DNA of 64,000 nucleotides. Source: CAWCFV01 sp963794995 (lineage in GTDB: Bacteria > Actinomycetota > Actinomycetes > JACCUZ01). A program made the position numbers and the translations under genes. The notes under the pieces were generated by a model. The model was not told the origin of the DNA. It made no database searches and was given only the letters and a program-made list of their open reading frames with translations. The stretch lies in contig CAWCFV010000002.1 of assembly GCA_963794995.1 (NCBI GenBank), positions 2,108,001-2,172,000 on the forward strand, written 5' to 3'. This document shows, piece by piece, positions 32,856 to 40,772 of the stretch; position 1 is the stretch's first letter, and each line of letters starts with the position of its first letter.

Positions 32856-33824
32856 GTGCACGAGACGACAGCGGCATCAGGCCCGGCCGGCGCCCCCGGC
32901 CACCGCCGGCTCGGCGTCGACGACCTCGCGGACGTCTGCCGGGTCCTCGAGGCCAGCGACCTCGCGGTCGTCGGCTTCGCCGACTTCACCCCCGACGAGG
33001 TGGCGGCCGACCTGCGCGGCGGCGACCACGAGGCGTACGGCTGGTACGACGACGCCGGCGTCCTGCAGGGCTACGGCTGGGTGTCCCGGACCGGCGACAG
33101 CAACCAGGTCGAGCTCGACGTCTACGTCCACCCCGACCACGACGCCGGCCTCGGGCAGGCGGCCCTCGCGGTCCTGGAGGCCCGGGGCACCGCGCTGGCT
33201 GCCGAGGCGGGCCACGCCCGGCCGTGGTTCGGGATGGGCGTCTACCGCGCCGACCGCCGGACCAGGGGCTGGCTGGAGACCGCCGGCTACGACGTACGGA
33301 CGACGTTCACGCGGATGCGGATCGACCTCGACCCGGCCGCGCCGTACGTCGCCCCGCCCACCGACGTCGTCGTCCGCCTCGTCGATGCGGCCGACGACGC
33401 CGGCATGCGCACGGCGTACGAGATCGAGGAGTCGTCCTTCACCGAGCACTACGGCCACGCGCGCCGCAGCTACGAGTCGTGGCGCGAGCGGCTCGTCGCT
33501 GCCGGCGACGACTGGGCCAGCGTCTACGTCGGCGAGCTCGACGGCGAGCCGCTGGGTGTCATGGTCACCACCAGGCAGTTCGAGCCGGACGACGACGCCG
33601 GCTACGTCCGCACCCTCGGCGTCCTCGCGGCCGCTCGTGGCCGAGGGGTGGCCAAGGCGCTGCTGCGCGACTGCTTCGCCCGGGCCTCGAGCGGTGGCCG
33701 CAAGGCCGTGCTGCTGCACGTCGACGTCGCCAACGTCACCGGTGCCCTGCGGCTCTACGAGTCGGTCGGCATGCGCGCGGTGCTCGAGATCGACGCGTTC
33801 GCGAAGGGCACCCTCGCGAGCTAG
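32856..33824 (+). CDS. Double-domain GNAT acetyltransferase
   Basis: A 322-residue protein with two GNAT folds. The N-terminal half (about 20-150) is degenerate; the C-terminal half keeps the acetyl-CoA loop LGVLAAARGRGVAKALL and the VANVTGALRLYESVGMR motif. The GTG at 32856 is the start; it faces the divergent bpa gene 75 bases away. The layout resembles mycothiol synthase MshD in having two domains, but the specific MshD motifs are not evident, so no substrate is assigned. Its TAG shares a CTAG with the stop of the small ORF on the other strand. Confidence 0.85.
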   Translation: MHETTAASGPAGAPGHRRLGVDDLADVCRVLEASDLAVVGFADFTPDEVAADLRGGDHEAYGWYDDAGVLQGYGWVSRTGDSNQVELDVYVHPDHDAGLGQAALAVLEARGTALAAEAGHARPWFGMGVYRADRRTRGWLETAGYDVRTTFTRMRIDLDPAAPYVAPPTDVVVRLVDAADDAGMRTAYEIEESSFTEHYGHARRSYESWRERLVAAGDDWASVYVGELDGEPLGVMVTTRQFEPDDDAGYVRTLGVLAAARGRGVAKALLRDCFARASSGGRKAVLLHVDVANVTGALRLYESVGMRAVLEIDAFAKGTLAS

Positions 33825-33994
33825 CCCCCGCGCCCCGCCGGGTCCACCGCGCTGGTGGGCGCCGGAGCACCGCTCGGGCGTCCCGTCGGGCCTGCCGGCG
33901 TCCACGACGTGGTGGCGAGACGGCGCTCGGTGAGCAGGGCGAGCACGCGGCGGCGGGACGCGCGCTGCTCCCGGCGCAGGACGGCCGCGTTCAC
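33821..33994 (-). CDS. Possible 57-residue basic protein at the end of the ABC operon
   Basis: A short open frame starting with GTG that overlaps the stop of the ABC permease gene (GTGA) and has GGAGG five bases upstream. The product starts NAAVLRREQRASRRRVLALL, an Arg-rich helix-like segment, and ends in a Pro/Ala/Gly-rich tail. The ribosome site, translational coupling and neat end at the shared CTAG favour a real gene; the small size and lack of a recognised family argue for caution. Confidence 0.4.
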   Translation of the reverse strand: MNAAVLRREQRASRRRVLALLTERRLATTSWTPAGPTGRPSGAPAPTSAVDPAGRGG

Positions 33995-36813
33995 CCGACC
34001 CTCCGCTCGAGCGGCATGCGGGACCGGGTGAGCAGCCAGGACGAGCCGGCCGCGAGCGCCGGGATCAGGACCAGCACCTGGGCGAGCTGCCACCCCGGCA
34101 CGGTCAGCTGCAGGCCCGGCATCGCGCCGATCAGCGCGATTGCCGGGACGAAGCCGGCGGCGACGCCGAGGACCGTGCCGAGACCCGCCACGGACAGCGC
34201 CTGGGCGGCCGCGAGCCTCCGGCGCATGCCGGGGGCGGCGCCCACGGCGGCGAGGGTGGCGTGGTCGGCGCGGGCGTCGGCCTGCGCCAGGCCGGTCGCG
34301 ATGCCCGCCGCGCCGAGGGTGATGACGCCGGCGCCGAGGACCAGGGCCAGCTGGCCGAGCCCGTACTCGCTGACGTACCCGCGCTCGACGCTGAAGTTCA
34401 GCTGCAGGCCCGCCTCGGCCAGTGCCGCGGCGGCCGCCTCCTCCTCGTCCTGGGTCGGGAGGCTGTCGAACTCCAGCAGCAGGGTGGACGGGGCGGTCGC
34501 CACCCCCAGCGCCTCGGCCGCGCCCGCCGAGTAGACAGCTTCGGCCAGCACCGACCCGACCGGCACGACCGCCGCGGGCAGCACGACCCGGCGTGACGCC
34601 GGCTCGCTGTCGGCGTCCTGGGCCGCCGCGGCGGCCGCGGAGGAGACCACCTCCACGGTGACGGTGCCGTCCCGCCCGAGCAGTCGGGGGTCGAAGACGA
34701 CGACGCCACCGCGCTCGAGCACCTCGACCGCGGCAGCCGGCCGGACCCCCCGGGTCACCAGGGACAGGACGTCACCGCCCCCGACCGGAGCACCGGCCAG
34801 CTGGCCGCTGATGACCTGTTCGCTCTCCTGGCAGCGCGGGTCCCTCTCGGCGCGTCGCAGCTGGGCCTCGGTCGGCTGTCCCACCAGGGACCAGAGGAAG
34901 CACTCCTGCTCGGCAGGGACGGGCAGGACGACGTAGCCGGGGACGCAGCCCAGGTCGTCGCCGGGGCAGCCGGTGTCCAGCGTCGGCACGATCCCGGCGG
35001 TGAAGGGCGGGAGCTCCGGCCTGATGGCGGCGAGCACCCGGTCCGGGTCGATCCGGGTCCGGGTCTCCGACCCGGTCACGGAGTCGTAGGTGGTCCTCGT
35101 GAGCTCCACCCCGCCGGTGAGCGCCGGCCAGGTCGGGGTGTACGTCTCCCGGTCCCGCGCGTCCATCGCGGCGACGAAGAGCAGCAGGGCGGTGCTTCCG
35201 GTCACCGCGGTGAGGACCGCGGCCATCGCCGGGGCGCTGCGACCACGGTGGCGTGCGGCGTCGCGCAGGGCGAGCCGACCGGCGAGCGGGAGCCGGCGCG
35301 ACCAGCGAGCAACCAGCCCGATGATGGCCGGGCTGGTGATGATCAGCCCGATCTGGGCGAGCGCCGCCCCGCCACCGATGAGCCCCGCGACCAGAGCGGT
35401 GCTCCGGCCGTTCAGCGGGTTCAGCCCGGTGAGCTGGGCGACGGCGAGGCTGCTGCCCAGGGCGGCGCAGGCGATCCCGACGACGACCACCGCCAGGCCG
35501 ATCACGGGCACCTTGCGGGCCGTGCGGACCTGGCCGCGCCGCCCGGTCAGCGCGACCACGGGGTCCTGCCGCGCCGCCGTACGGGCCGGTAGCACCGCGG
35601 CGAGCAGGCCGGTCACGATCCCGAGTGCCGCGATCGCCAGCACCTCGAACGGCCGGACGTCGTAGTGGCCGAAGTCCGCATGGGCGACCGAGGTCAGGAC
35701 CGGCCTGGCGACGGCGGCCAGGACGAGCCCCAGCGCCACACCGACCGCGCCGCCGACGGCACCGAGCACCAGACCCCCGGCCAGGACCACGGAGCGCACC
35801 TGCCGCCGGGTCCCTCCCGCCGCGGCGACCAGGCCGAGTGTCCGGGCCTGCCGGCGGGCGCCCACCGCGAAGGCCGCTCCGGCCAGCAGGCAGACCTCCA
35901 GTCCGGCGAGCACGACGACGACCCCGAGCAGCATGACCGTGACCCAGAAGTCGTCGTTCCGCGCACCCGTGTCGGCCGGGTTGAGCTCGTGGTAGGGGAC
36001 GGCCGACCGCTGCGGCGGGTCCAGCAGCACCGTGCGGGAGGCGACGAGCAGGCCGCGCTCGTTCAGCCCCTGGACGGCAGCCCAGGTGACCGGCTGCGCG
36101 CCGACCAGCCAGAGCGACGGCAGGGCGGACGGGGCCACGGCGTCGCCGATCAGGGTCCCCGGGACGCCCCAGATCCGCTCCGCCGCCGGCTCACCCACCT
36201 GGTCGACCACGCCGGTGAGCGTGAAGCTCCGGTCGGGGGAGGACAGCCGCAGCGTGGCGCCGACCGGGACCCCGAGACGGTCGAAGAGCTCCGAGGTCAC
36301 GGCGACCTCGGTCCGGTCCGCGGCGGCGGCGCCGTCACGGACGACGTACCGTCCCGACAGCGCAGGGTCTCCGACCGGGGTCTCGGACCACTCCGTGTCC
36401 GCCACCCCCGCCTCGGTCTCGGCGACGACCGACCCGCTCCACGTGGTGAGGACGCGGTAGTCCGGGGGCACCGCCGCGCGCAGCGTGGCGGTGTCGACGT
36501 ACGGGCTCTGCGACGCGCCCTCGCTGGGGGTGGCCTCCGACGAGCCGTCGTACGGGTCCGGTGCCTGCACCACCGGGCGCGGGGTGAAGGACGGCTCGAC
36601 GAAGGCCTGGGTCTGGCCCAGGCGTCGGGCGACCTCCTCGTCCGGGTCGAGCTGGGACGAGCGCATGAGCACGTCGGACGCCGTCATCGCGAGGATCGGG
36701 AGCGCGATCATCGCGACGATCAGCGCGCTGCGGCCCGGCGCGCGCAGCGCGTCGCGGCGGGCGATGCGGACCATCGGCCGCCAGGAGGCGACCCACCGGG
36801 AGAGTCGGCTCAT
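33991..36813 (-). CDS. ABC transporter permease of the FtsX/MacB type
   Basis: A 940-residue permease with two FtsX domains. The layout is: one helix near residue 30 (SALIVAMIALPILAM), a large extracytoplasmic domain (about 50-260), four helices (about 290-420), a second block of helices, another extracytoplasmic domain and three C-terminal helices. Such proteins power export of antibiotics, peptides or lipoproteins, or signal, rather than import. ATG overlaps the ATPase stop (ATGA). It is controlled by the PadR gene at the head of the operon. Confidence 0.92.
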   Translation of the reverse strand: MSRLSRWVASWRPMVRIARRDALRAPGRSALIVAMIALPILAMTASDVLMRSSQLDPDEEVARRLGQTQAFVEPSFTPRPVVQAPDPYDGSSEATPSEGASQSPYVDTATLRAAVPPDYRVLTTWSGSVVAETEAGVADTEWSETPVGDPALSGRYVVRDGAAAADRTEVAVTSELFDRLGVPVGATLRLSSPDRSFTLTGVVDQVGEPAAERIWGVPGTLIGDAVAPSALPSLWLVGAQPVTWAAVQGLNERGLLVASRTVLLDPPQRSAVPYHELNPADTGARNDDFWVTVMLLGVVVVLAGLEVCLLAGAAFAVGARRQARTLGLVAAAGGTRRQVRSVVLAGGLVLGAVGGAVGVALGLVLAAVARPVLTSVAHADFGHYDVRPFEVLAIAALGIVTGLLAAVLPARTAARQDPVVALTGRRGQVRTARKVPVIGLAVVVVGIACAALGSSLAVAQLTGLNPLNGRSTALVAGLIGGGAALAQIGLIITSPAIIGLVARWSRRLPLAGRLALRDAARHRGRSAPAMAAVLTAVTGSTALLLFVAAMDARDRETYTPTWPALTGGVELTRTTYDSVTGSETRTRIDPDRVLAAIRPELPPFTAGIVPTLDTGCPGDDLGCVPGYVVLPVPAEQECFLWSLVGQPTEAQLRRAERDPRCQESEQVISGQLAGAPVGGGDVLSLVTRGVRPAAAVEVLERGGVVVFDPRLLGRDGTVTVEVVSSAAAAAAQDADSEPASRRVVLPAAVVPVGSVLAEAVYSAGAAEALGVATAPSTLLLEFDSLPTQDEEEAAAAALAEAGLQLNFSVERGYVSEYGLGQLALVLGAGVITLGAAGIATGLAQADARADHATLAAVGAAPGMRRRLAAAQALSVAGLGTVLGVAAGFVPAIALIGAMPGLQLTVPGWQLAQVLVLIPALAAGSSWLLTRSRMPLERRVG

Positions 36814-37535
36814 CGGCCGACGCCGGTGTCGAGCAGGGACTCGGGGGCGTCCGTGCGTCCGGTCTCGTCGACCGCGAGCCCGTCGCGCAGGAAGACCACC
36901 CGGTCGGCCCAGGCGGCGTGCCGGGCCTCGTGGGTGACGAGGACCCCGGCTGCGCCCGCGTCGCAGCGCGAGCGCAGCAGGCGCAGGACCTGCTCGCCCG
37001 TCTCGGTGTCCAGGGCCCCGGTCGGCTCGTCGGACAGGATCAGCCGCCGGTCCCCGACGATCGCCCGGGCGATGGCCACCCGCTGCTGCTGACCGCCGGA
37101 CATGTCGTCGGGGAAGCGGTCGGCCAGGTCGGAGATGCCGACCTCCTCCAGCGAGGTCAGCGCCAGGCGACGCGCAGCGCGGGCCGACTCGCCGTCGAGC
37201 TCGCGGGGCAGCGCGACGTTCTCGACGGCGGTGAGGGCCGGGATGAGGTTGAAGTCCTGGAAGACGTAGCCGATCGAGCGCCGCCGCAGCGCCGCCAGCT
37301 CGGCCCGGGTGAGGTCGGTGAGCGTGCTGCCCTCGACGGTGACCGTCCCGGTGGTGGGGGAGTCCAGGCCGCCGGCGCAGGTGAGCAGGGTCGACTTGCC
37401 GGACCCGGACGGCCCCATGATCGCGACCAGCTCGCCGGCGCGGACGCGCAGCGAGACGCCCCGCAGCGCGTGCACGGCGCTCGGGCCGGTGCCGTGCACC
37501 CGGGTGAGGTCGGTCATCTCGAGCACGGCGGTCAT
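36810..37535 (-). CDS. ABC transporter ATP-binding protein (MacB/LolD type)
   Basis: A 241-residue ATPase. Walker A is IMGPSGSGKSTLL, the Q-loop YVFQDFNLIPALT, the signature DMSGGQQQRVAIARA, Walker B RLILSDEPTGALD and the switch histidine VLVTHEARH. ATG 37535 overlaps the PadR gene stop by four bases. With the downstream FtsX-type permease it forms a two-component exporter. Confidence 0.95.
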   Translation of the reverse strand: MTAVLEMTDLTRVHGTGPSAVHALRGVSLRVRAGELVAIMGPSGSGKSTLLTCAGGLDSPTTGTVTVEGSTLTDLTRAELAALRRRSIGYVFQDFNLIPALTAVENVALPRELDGESARAARRLALTSLEEVGISDLADRFPDDMSGGQQQRVAIARAIVGDRRLILSDEPTGALDTETGEQVLRLLRSRCDAGAAGVLVTHEARHAAWADRVVFLRDGLAVDETGRTDAPESLLDTGVGR

Positions 37536-38107
37536 CGGTGGGCGCCTTCCTGGACGGTCTCGGTGCGGGTGACGGGCGTGCGCTCGGCGGAGGCGCGGGC
37601 CAGGCGGGCCTCGCAGTGGTCCAGCCAGCGGATCTCGGCCTCGGCGGCGAAGACGAGGGAGTCCAGGACCAGCAGCCAGGCCAGCTCGTGGGGCAGGTCG
37701 GTGCGGGCCCCGGCCTTGAGCCGGGTGTAGTCCTGCAACGCCCGGATGGTGGCGGTCCGCTGCTGCTGGACCACCGCGCGGACGTCGACCCCGGGGACGG
37801 TGACCGCCATCGCGAGCTTGATCGCGAGCTCGTCCCGCGGCGGGCTGGTGCGGCTGACCGGGGTGCTGAACCAGGCGAGGACCTCCGCCCGGCCGGCCTC
37901 GGTGATCCGGTAGACGGCGTGGCCCTCGCCGTCCTCGCCGGCCGGCTCGACCAGGCCGTCGCGCTCGAGCCGGGCGAGGGTCGTGTAGACCTGCCCGACG
38001 TTGAGCGGCCAGGTGGCCCCGGTGCGGGTCTCGAACTCGGCGCGCAGCTGGTAGCCGTACATCGGCCCCTGCTCGAGCAGGGCCAGCAGGCCTTGGCGGA
38101 CGGACAT
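37532..38107 (-). CDS. PadR-family transcriptional regulator
   Basis: A 191-residue repressor. The N-terminal winged helix (about 1-85) has LLALLEQGPMYGYQLRAEFE and LNVGQVYTTLARLERDGLVE, the classic PadR motif. The C-terminal helical dimerisation domain follows. It is first in an operon with the ABC exporter and probably represses it until a drug or lipid ligand binds. A dyad resembling PadR operators lies 52 bases upstream. Confidence 0.93.
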   Translation of the reverse strand: MSVRQGLLALLEQGPMYGYQLRAEFETRTGATWPLNVGQVYTTLARLERDGLVEPAGEDGEGHAVYRITEAGRAEVLAWFSTPVSRTSPPRDELAIKLAMAVTVPGVDVRAVVQQQRTATIRALQDYTRLKAGARTDLPHELAWLLVLDSLVFAAEAEIRWLDHCEARLARASAERTPVTRTETVQEGAHR

Positions 38108-38158
38108 CGGCGGGACCCCCGGGGGCGCGGTCGGCGTACCTACTCGGTACTGGATACG

Positions 38159-38172
38159 CGGTATGTATACCG
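38159..38172. promoter_or_regulatory. Candidate PadR operator
   Basis: CGGTATGTATACCG is a 6+2+6 dyad, flanked by partial copies (GGATACGC before, GGGTATC after) about 10 bases apart. It is an AT-richer island in very GC-rich DNA, upstream of the PadR gene and of the divergent EAL gene. Autoregulation is the usual arrangement for PadR. Confidence 0.55.
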
Positions 38173-38342
38173 GGTATCACAGGTGTCGTCAACACCGATG
38201 GCGAGCGCGGCCCCGATCCCACCCGCCTGGTGCATCGGGACGACGCCGAACGGGGGACCCGGAGTTGATCTCGGCGCAGTCGTGCCGAAGAGGTCACGAC
38301 GGCTGCGCGGCTCCGCGCGTACCGCGCAGGAAACGAGGTGTC

Positions 38343-39641
38343 GTGCCAGACGAGCTCGCACCGCCGGACGACCGGCCGTCCCCCGGCGACACGGCGGTGG
38401 CGGCGGCCGAGCTGCCCGAGCTGCCCGAGCTGCCCCGGCTGCAGGCGTGGGTGCAGCCGATCGTGGCCCTCACCACCGGCACGGTCGCCGGGCACGAGGC
38501 CCTCGCGCGCTTCGGCGGGGCCGGGACGTCCCCGGCGGTCGAGCTGGAGCGCGCCTGGTCCCGGGGCCTCGGTCCCGCCGTGGAGGCCAGTGCGATCCTC
38601 GCGGCCCTCGCGCTCACCGACCGACCCAGGGACGCCTACCTCGCGGTCAACGTCAGCCCGCGCGCCATGAGCTCCGCCGCGGTCCGCGAGGCCCTGGACC
38701 GGGACCTCCTCGGCATCACGGTCGAGATCACCGAGTCCCAGTTCGTCGCGAACCCGGTCCTGACCGAGATCGCGAGCTGGCTGCGGCACCGGGGCGCCCG
38801 GCTGGCCATCGACGACGTGGGGGCCGGCTACGCCGGGCTGGAACGGCTGGTGGTGCTGCAGCCGGACCTGCTGAAGCTGGACCGGTCGCTGACGGTCGCG
38901 CTGGCCTCCGACCCCGTGACCCGCCGGATGGTGGAGAGCCTGGTGCACTTCGCCGCGCGCAGCGGCGCGGCCGTCTGCGCCGAGGGCATCGAGGACACCA
39001 CCACCCTGCAGGTGGTGGCCGAGCTCGACATCGCCTACGGCCAGGGCTACTTCCTCGGCCCACCCGCCCCCACCTGGGCGAACCTGTCCGAGGAGGTCGT
39101 CCAGGCGGCGGCCCATGTGCACCGCGAGGCGCTGAGCGGGACCCCCAAGCAGTCGCTCAAGATGGACGACCTGGTACTCCTCGAGCGCCTGGCCGACCGG
39201 CTGAGCGAGGCCGAGGACCTCGAGGACGCGCACCACGCGGTGGCGGCCGCCGGTCGCCTGGTCGGCGCCGACGACGTCGTCATCGAGATCCTGCACGCCG
39301 ACGGCCGGCGGATCGAGAAGCTCAGCCACCACACCTGGCTCGCCGGAGAGGCTCGGGACCTGGCCGACGCGCCGCTGCTCCGCTGGGTGCTGGACTCCCG
39401 CCGGGCCGCGCAGGTTCTGGTGACCGATCCCCGCGCCGACCCGGACGTGGTCGCGTCGCTGCGCGCGGCCGGCTCGGCCGCCGTCCTGCTCGTCCCGGTG
39501 ATCACCCGCGGCGCGAGCCTGGGTGCCCTGGCCCTTCACCGCAGGCACCCGGTCCCCTGGACCCTGACCCAGATCCGGCTCGCCCGGATCGCCGCCAGCC
39601 AGCTGGCCGCCACGCTGGACCGGCTGCTGCCCGGGCGCTAG
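38343..39641 (+). CDS. EAL-domain c-di-GMP phosphodiesterase with C-terminal GAF domain
   Basis: A 432-residue protein. The EAL domain (about 30-260) has HEAL (51-54), VNVSP, VEITESQF, IDDVGAGYAGLERL (a variant of DDFGTGYSSL), LLKLDRSL, CAEGIED and GQGYFLGPP, so most metal and substrate ligands are kept and it is likely active. A GAF-like domain (about 290-425) follows. There is no GGDEF domain or membrane segment. GTG 38343 is preferred; an open frame continuing upstream to 38163 runs through the PadR operator and is probably not coding. It lowers c-di-GMP in the cytoplasm in response to a GAF ligand. Confidence 0.9.
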   Translation: MPDELAPPDDRPSPGDTAVAAAELPELPELPRLQAWVQPIVALTTGTVAGHEALARFGGAGTSPAVELERAWSRGLGPAVEASAILAALALTDRPRDAYLAVNVSPRAMSSAAVREALDRDLLGITVEITESQFVANPVLTEIASWLRHRGARLAIDDVGAGYAGLERLVVLQPDLLKLDRSLTVALASDPVTRRMVESLVHFAARSGAAVCAEGIEDTTTLQVVAELDIAYGQGYFLGPPAPTWANLSEEVVQAAAHVHREALSGTPKQSLKMDDLVLLERLADRLSEAEDLEDAHHAVAAAGRLVGADDVVIEILHADGRRIEKLSHHTWLAGEARDLADAPLLRWVLDSRRAAQVLVTDPRADPDVVASLRAAGSAAVLLVPVITRGASLGALALHRRHPVPWTLTQIRLARIAASQLAATLDRLLPGR

Positions 39642-39662
39642 CCGTCCGCCCCGGGCGGACGG
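39642..39662. terminator. Bidirectional hairpin terminator
   Basis: CCGTCCGCC-CCG-GGCGGACGG is a perfect 9-base stem with a 3-base loop. It starts directly after the EAL gene stop and lies 8 bases beyond the stop of the convergent quinone oxidoreductase. Confidence 0.7.
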
Positions 39663-39670
39663 GCAGCGGG

Positions 39671-40648
39671 TCAGACGGCGAGCAGGACCTTGCCGACGTG
39701 CGCGCTGGCCTCGACCACGCGGTGGGCCTGCGCCGCGTCGGACATCGGCAGCACGCGGTCGACCACCGGCCGCACCCGGCCGGCCTCGACGTGCGGCCAC
39801 ACGTGCTCGCGCACCGAGGCGACGATCGCGGCCTTCTCCTGTGCCGGGCGGGAGCGCAGCGCCGTCGCCAGCAGCGCGGCCCGCTTGCGCAGGAGGACCC
39901 CCAGGTCGAGCTCGGCCCGGGTCCCGCCCTGCAGGCCGATGACGACCAGCCGGCCGTTCGGCGCGAGCACCTCGACGTTGCGCGCCAGGTAGGCGGCGCC
40001 CATGTTGTCGAGCACGACGTCCGCGCCCTGCCCGCCGGTGGCGCTGCGTACCGCCTCGACGAAGTCCTCGTCGCGGTAGTTGACCAGGACCTCGGCGCCC
40101 AGGGCCCGGCAGCGCTCCAGCTTCTCGGCCGAGCCGGCCGTCACCGCCACCCGGGCGCCGGCTGCGGCGGCGAGCTGAACGGCGAAGGTCCCGATGCCCG
40201 AGGCCCCGCCGTGGACCAGCAGCGTCTCTCCGGGTCGCAGCCCGGCCAGCATGAAGACGTTGGACCACACCGTGCTGGCCACCTCGGGCAGGGCCGCGGC
40301 CTCGACCAGCGAGACGCCCGCCGGGACGGGCAGCAGCTGTCCCACCGGTACGGCGACCCTCTCGGCGTACCCGCCGCCGGAGAGCAGCGCGCACACCTCG
40401 TCCCCGACGGCCCAGCCGCCGACGCCCGGCCCGAGTGCCGACACGGTGCCGCTGCACTCCAGCCCCAGGTAGGGCGAGCTCCCCGGCGGCGGGTCGTAGT
40501 GACCCTGCCGCTGGAGGAGGTCCGCGCGGTTGACCGCGCTGGCGGCCACCTCGACGAGCACCTCACCCGCTGCCGGGACCGGGTCGCCGACCTGGTGCCA
40601 GGCCAGGACCTCGGGTCCGCCCGGGCGGGTGACGACGACGGCGCGCAT
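39671..40648 (-). CDS. Quinone oxidoreductase (zinc-independent MDR family)
   Basis: A 325-residue medium-chain dehydrogenase of the QOR/PIG3 type. Motifs: NRADLLQRQGHYDPPPGSSP, LGLECSGTV, the NADPH loop LLVHGGASGIGTFAVQLAA and LNYRDEDF-type segment VLVNYRDEDFVE. No catalytic zinc cysteines are present. ATG 40648 has TAGGCT eight bases upstream and no ribosome site, again suggesting a leaderless message. It reduces quinones or enones with NADPH. Confidence 0.93.
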   Translation of the reverse strand: MRAVVVTRPGGPEVLAWHQVGDPVPAAGEVLVEVAASAVNRADLLQRQGHYDPPPGSSPYLGLECSGTVSALGPGVGGWAVGDEVCALLSGGGYAERVAVPVGQLLPVPAGVSLVEAAALPEVASTVWSNVFMLAGLRPGETLLVHGGASGIGTFAVQLAAAAGARVAVTAGSAEKLERCRALGAEVLVNYRDEDFVEAVRSATGGQGADVVLDNMGAAYLARNVEVLAPNGRLVVIGLQGGTRAELDLGVLLRKRAALLATALRSRPAQEKAAIVASVREHVWPHVEAGRVRPVVDRVLPMSDAAQAHRVVEASAHVGKVLLAV

Positions 40649-40656
40649 GGTGCACC

Positions 40657-40662
40657 AGCCTA
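40657..40662 (-). promoter_or_regulatory. Possible leaderless-type -10 box of the quinone oxidoreductase
   Basis: TAGGCT on the minus strand lies eight bases before the ATG; the spacing is a little long for a leaderless start, so this is weaker than the other cases. Confidence 0.35.
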
Positions 40663-40772
40663 GGCAGAAAGGGCCAGTGCGACTCGCCGGTTCAGCCTCA
40701 AGGAACCGTCGAGGTCTTCCGAAGCAACACCGTCGGCCACATCTTCCTCAAGGGCTCGGTGGAGGGTCATCC

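Noticed and set aside
32856..33824. Mycothiol synthase MshD
   Set aside because: The two-GNAT layout fits, but MshD-specific motifs were not recognised, so a general GNAT call is safer.
38163..38342. N-terminal extension of the EAL-GAF protein
   Set aside because: It would put coding sequence over the PadR operator; its Arg/His/Pro-rich composition lacks protein character, and a suitable GTG with an upstream GAGG lies at 38343.
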